Shown piece after piece: positions 60,970 to 64,000 of a stretch of DNA of 64,000 nt (positions within the stretch are counted from its first letter, which is position 1; every line of letters starts with the position of its first letter). The translations under genes were made by a program, and so were the position numbers. This DNA is from JANQOH01 sp965201115 (lineage in GTDB: Bacteria; Pseudomonadota; Alphaproteobacteria; UBA7887), in the NCBI GenBank assembly GCA_965201115.1, contig OZ241745.1, positions 248,001-312,000 on the forward strand, in the 5' to 3' direction. Below the pieces are notes generated by a model. The model was not told the origin of the DNA. It saw only the letters and a list, made by a program, of their open reading frames with translations, and made no database searches.

Positions 60970-62169
60970 TCAGTCGAATCGGCAGGTCGTGTCGCGCTCT
61001 TCGTAGCCGAGCGTGTCGAGATCGGTGACGCGGTGGCGAAACCCCTCGATCGGCGCGCGCGCAACGACCCATTCGGGCGTGGCCAGCATAATGGGCTGGC
61101 GCAGCTGGTTGTTCCACGTCCGCAGGCTCATGCCCGGCCCCTTGCTGCCGTCGATTCGCATCGTACCGGCGCGCAGAAACTCGAGCAGCGCCGCGGGCTC
61201 GGCGGTTTTCGCGCGCGCCACCGCGTTGCCGATGATTTTCATCGCCACCCACGCGCCCCAGTCCGCTTCGCCCATCCGCCGCCCGTGCATGCGCTCGAAC
61301 CGCCCATGCACCTGCGGCGCGCCGTGGCGCAGATACGACCAATGCCATACGCGCGCCACAAGCCCCCCCGCGCCGACTACCGGCGCCGGAAGCTGCGTCG
61401 CATAGGGCGCGCCGAGCGCGAACTCGCCATGCGCGTCGGCGACGAACACGGCGTCGTAATCCGCCGAACCGGTCAGGAAATCGAGATCGTTGCGCTCGCG
61501 CGCCGTCGGGTCGCTGCCGAGTACGAAATCCCGGATATCCACGATGTCGACGCCGAACAGTTCCGCCGAGCGTTCGAACGCGCGGATGGTTTCGGCGTCT
61601 TCGGGCAGGGGGCCGCGCAGCGCCAGCGCTTCGTCCCATTTCCGCGCCTTGAGATATTGCGCCAGCGCGTCGGTCTTCATGCCGCGGCTGGCCGCCGTGT
61701 GAAACAGGTGCGGCTGGCAGAACTCGTTGCGCAGCCCGTCGCCCGTCGCGGCGACGTTAAACAGGATCGCGCCGGCGCCGGCCGTGCGCGCCGCGACTTC
61801 GGCCACGGTCGCGTCGTCGGCGTCGAGAAGAAACAGCGCCGCGCCGCCCGCAAGCATGTCGCCGATCGCGGCGACCGCTTCCGCCGATCCGCCGACCGTC
61901 CGCCGCTCCAGCGCGAACCGCGCCTTGGCGATGCGGGTAAACCGCTCGAGCTCCTCGATGCCCAGCGCGGCGCCCGCCCACGCGCGGCGATCGACGATGG
62001 CGGTCGCCGAGCGGATATCGACGGGATGGACGCCCCACTCGTCGTAGCGCGGGTCCGCGGCCAGGTCGATAAAGCCGATCCCGACGGTGGGCGGCTCGTC
62101 CCGCGCCGCCGCCGGCGCAAGCGCCGAAAACAGGCAGGCGGCGAGCGCCGCAAACAGCCGCGCGCGCAT
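60970..62169 (-). CDS. ABC transporter substrate-binding protein, PQQ-catabolism associated
   Basis: 399 residues with signal peptide MRARLFAALAACLFSALAPA (cleavage near AARDEP). Mature sequence PTVGIGFIDLAADPRYDEWG, then LLDADDATVAEVAARTAGAG and KGPGMSLRTWNNQLRQPIML. It matches the unusual periplasmic binding family found with PQQ-dependent alcohol oxidation genes. Follows the beta-propeller gene by 3 bp and precedes the permease by 33 bp. Confidence 0.85.
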   Translation of the reverse strand: MRARLFAALAACLFSALAPAAARDEPPTVGIGFIDLAADPRYDEWGVHPVDIRSATAIVDRRAWAGAALGIEELERFTRIAKARFALERRTVGGSAEAVAAIGDMLAGGAALFLLDADDATVAEVAARTAGAGAILFNVAATGDGLRNEFCQPHLFHTAASRGMKTDALAQYLKARKWDEALALRGPLPEDAETIRAFERSAELFGVDIVDIRDFVLGSDPTARERNDLDFLTGSADYDAVFVADAHGEFALGAPYATQLPAPVVGAGGLVARVWHWSYLRHGAPQVHGRFERMHGRRMGEADWGAWVAMKIIGNAVARAKTAEPAALLEFLRAGTMRIDGSKGPGMSLRTWNNQLRQPIMLATPEWVVARAPIEGFRHRVTDLDTLGYEERDTTCRFD

Positions 62170-62172
62170 CGC

Positions 62173-63189
62173 TCAGTCGTCGATGCGCACGGTGTGCGGC
62201 GTGCGCCCCACCGACACCGCGCGCACCGCCACGCGGCGCTCGGTATCGATGATGCTCACATCGTCGCTCGCGCCGTTGGTCACGACGAGGAACTTCTCAT
62301 CCGCCGTGAGCGCCGCGCCCCAGACGCGGTCGCCGGCCAGTATGTAGTCCTCGATCTCGCGCGTCGCGACGTCGACCACCGCGACATGGCGCGCGCGGCC
62401 GAGCGTGACATAGGCGGTGGCGCCGTCGCGCGTCATGGCGAAATCCACCGGGTTGATCTCTTCCGGGCGCATGCCGCGCCGCTCGAAAAACAACTGCTCG
62501 AGCGGCTCGAAGGTTTGCGCGTCGAGTATCGAGACCGAGCCGTCGAGCTCGTTGGTAACCCAGTATTCGGCGTCGTCCGGCGTGACGACGCCGCGCCGCG
62601 GGCGGATGCCCACCAGCGCTTCGTCGAGTATTTCCCCGGCCCACGGATCGATAACGAACACCGAGTTCGTGACCTCCGAGGTGACGAACACCACCTTGCC
62701 GTCGCCGCGGAAGGTAATCCCCTCGGGCTCGATGCCGACATCCTCGACGACCCGCAGCCGTTCGCCCGTGGCGACATCGGTCACCGTCGCCTCGTTGTCG
62801 TCTTCGTTGGCGGCGACGAGGATGGTCCCCGTCGGGTCGAGCTGGAATATCTCCGGATCCTCGCCGGCGTCGAGCGCGCCGACGATGCTCAGCGATTCGA
62901 CGTCGAGAACCTCGATGCGATCGTCTCCGCTGGCGGCGATCAGCAATTGCGTCTTGCCGGCGTTCCAGCGCATGTCGCGCGGACGCTGCCCCGTGGGCAC
63001 GGTGCGAATCGTCTCGAACGTCTCGCCGTCGAGCACCGTGACCGTATCGTCGCCTTCGTTGCTCACGAAGATATAGCCGGTTCCCGCGGCCCCCGCCGCG
63101 CCGGCGGCGAGCAGCGCCGCCGCGAGCGCAAGCCCGGAAAACCTGCGCCCCGGCGCGCGAAAAAGCGATTCGGGCATGAATGTCTCCAT
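62173..63189 (-). CDS. YVTN-type beta-propeller protein, PQQ-catabolism associated
   Basis: 338 residues from ATG 63189 (ATG 63177 alternative). Signal peptide around GLALAAALLAAGAAG. Seven-bladed propeller repeats such as YIFVSNEGDDTVTVLDGETF, LLIAASGDDRIEVLDVESL, VVFVTSEVTNSVFVID and WVTNELDGSVSILDAQTF. Such periplasmic propellers accompany PQQ-dependent dehydrogenases and their ABC genes. Second of four genes on this strand. Confidence 0.88.
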   Translation of the reverse strand: METFMPESLFRAPGRRFSGLALAAALLAAGAAGAAGTGYIFVSNEGDDTVTVLDGETFETIRTVPTGQRPRDMRWNAGKTQLLIAASGDDRIEVLDVESLSIVGALDAGEDPEIFQLDPTGTILVAANEDDNEATVTDVATGERLRVVEDVGIEPEGITFRGDGKVVFVTSEVTNSVFVIDPWAGEILDEALVGIRPRRGVVTPDDAEYWVTNELDGSVSILDAQTFEPLEQLFFERRGMRPEEINPVDFAMTRDGATAYVTLGRARHVAVVDVATREIEDYILAGDRVWGAALTADEKFLVVTNGASDDVSIIDTERRVAVRAVSVGRTPHTVRIDD

Positions 63190-63217
63190 TCGTTGGCGTT
63201 CGGCCGCCGCGCCGCGC

Positions 63218-63979
63218 TCAGGCGTCCGAAACGCCGGTCATCGCGACGAAAGCGTCGTGGAGGTCGGGCTCGCCGGTTTGCGCGACCAGTTCCGCCGGCG
63301 CGCCGTCGGCAATCGCCTTGCCGCGGTGCAGAACCACGACCCGGTCGGCCTGTTCCGCCTCGTCCACCAGGTGCGTGGCCCACAATATCGCCATGGCGCG
63401 GCTGTCGCGCAGGGCCAGCACATGATCCAGCAGGTCGCGCCGGCTGGCGGGGTCCAGCCCGACCGTGGGCTCGTCCATCAGCAGCAATTTCGGCTCGTGG
63501 ACCAGCGCGCGCGCAAGCTCGACGCGCCGCCGCTGGCCGCCGCTCAACCCCCGCGCGCGGCCGCCGGCGCGGTCCGCCAGTTTCAGGCGCTCGAGGCACT
63601 CGGCGATTCGCCGCGCCGCGCGCCCCCCCGTCAGCCCGTGCAGGCTGGCGTGAAAGCGCAAATTGCCGCCCACCGTCATGTCGAGATCGAGCGTGGGTTG
63701 CTGGAACACGACGCCCAGCCCCGCCAGCGCCGGTACGGCGTTGCGGCGGATATCGCGCCCGTCCACCGCGATGGCGCCGCCGTCGGGAACGAACAGCCCG
63801 GTGAGCAGCTGAAAAAGCGTGGTCTTGCCGGCGCCGTTCGGCCCCAGCAGCGCGACGAACTCCCCCGCGCCGACGCGAATGTCCGCGCCGTCGAGCGCCT
63901 TGCGCGGCCCATAGGCCTTCATCACGCCCGCGACGTCGAGAACCGTCTCGCGCCGGCGATCGTCCGCCGCTTCGTTCAC
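63218..63979 (-). CDS. ABC transporter ATPase, PQQ-catabolism associated
   Basis: 253 residues from GTG 63979 with a GGGAGG eight bases upstream. Walker A LGPNGAGKTTLFQ, signature LSGGQRRRVELARAL, Walker B LLLMDEPTVGLDP and H-loop LWATHLVDEAEQ. It belongs to the DrrA/CcmA-like exporters and is the first of the four genes of the set inside the window. The remaining PQQ cluster, if present, lies to the right of the edge. Confidence 0.88.
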   Translation of the reverse strand: MNEAADDRRRETVLDVAGVMKAYGPRKALDGADIRVGAGEFVALLGPNGAGKTTLFQLLTGLFVPDGGAIAVDGRDIRRNAVPALAGLGVVFQQPTLDLDMTVGGNLRFHASLHGLTGGRAARRIAECLERLKLADRAGGRARGLSGGQRRRVELARALVHEPKLLLMDEPTVGLDPASRRDLLDHVLALRDSRAMAILWATHLVDEAEQADRVVVLHRGKAIADGAPAELVAQTGEPDLHDAFVAMTGVSDA

Positions 63980-64000
63980 TTCGCGCCTCCCGCTGGCCGC

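Overview
The window comes from a GC-rich (roughly 65-70 % by eye) Gram-negative bacterium, most probably an alphaproteobacterium of the Rhodospirillales type. Evidence: ubiG divergent from lysC, ptsP downstream of lysC, rodZ followed by ispG, cysK followed by alaX, rpsD between tRNA genes, frequent ATGA/GTGA stop-start overlaps, and a PQQ-associated ABC cluster. This placement is inferred from gene content and order, not from a phylogeny.

Layout. 1-6.9 kb: housekeeping block (ispG end, rodZ-like, ptsP, a nitronate monooxygenase, lysC; ubiG divergent). 7.0-9.0 kb: a two-gene ParB-fold plus PD-(D/E)XK-like module. 9.2-10.7 kb: zinc-ribbon/OB-fold protein (frameshifted) with a thiolase-like partner. 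10.7-11.9 kb: a uracil-DNA-glycosylase-fold protein overlapping a MazF/PemK toxin, then a 35-residue membrane protein. 12-14.4 kb: enolase-superfamily enzyme, SDR, coiled-coil membrane protein. 14.6-19.1 kb: a complete branched-chain-type ABC transporter (KHMGF order). 19.3-22.3 kb: a fused nuclease-methyltransferase. 22.5-24.8 kb: tRNA-Asn, a small MITE-like element, TauD-type dioxygenase, tRNA-Glu, rpsD, tRNA-Pro. 25-30.8 kb: cytochrome c, SDR, aquaporin, aminotransferase, molybdopterin oxidoreductase. 31-32.8 kb: decayed IS1380- and IS5-family elements. 32.85-39.7 kb: five overlapping genes encoding one coiled-coil protein, three BrxD-like ATPases and an Lhr-like helicase. 40-41.8 kb: Kef-type antiporter. 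42-43.9 kb: RloA/RloB. 44-47 kb: nitrile-hydratase-like enzyme with a split beta subunit, haloalkane dehalogenase, SDR. 47.2-49.75 kb: an AT-richer ATPase plus HNH pair (Septu-like). 49.8-51.5 kb: tandem sulfurtransferases. 51.8-58.0 kb: a 2071-residue autotransporter with a 20-bp poly(G) tract just upstream. 58.3-64 kb: alaX, cysK and a PQQ-catabolism-associated ABC set running off the edge.

Main theme. At least six candidate genome-defence modules (ParB/nuclease; UDG-like/MazF; nuclease-MTase; helicase/triple-ATPase operon; RloAB; Septu-like) sit singly between metabolic genes. The five-gene helicase/ATPase operon is the best candidate for a poorly described system. It resembles the ATPase-helicase cores of BREX type 2 and Shango, but no pglZ, methyltransferase or TerB gene is visible. 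The phase-variation-like poly(G) tract, the dispersed palindromic repeats and the IS5-related MITE are further signs of genome plasticity.
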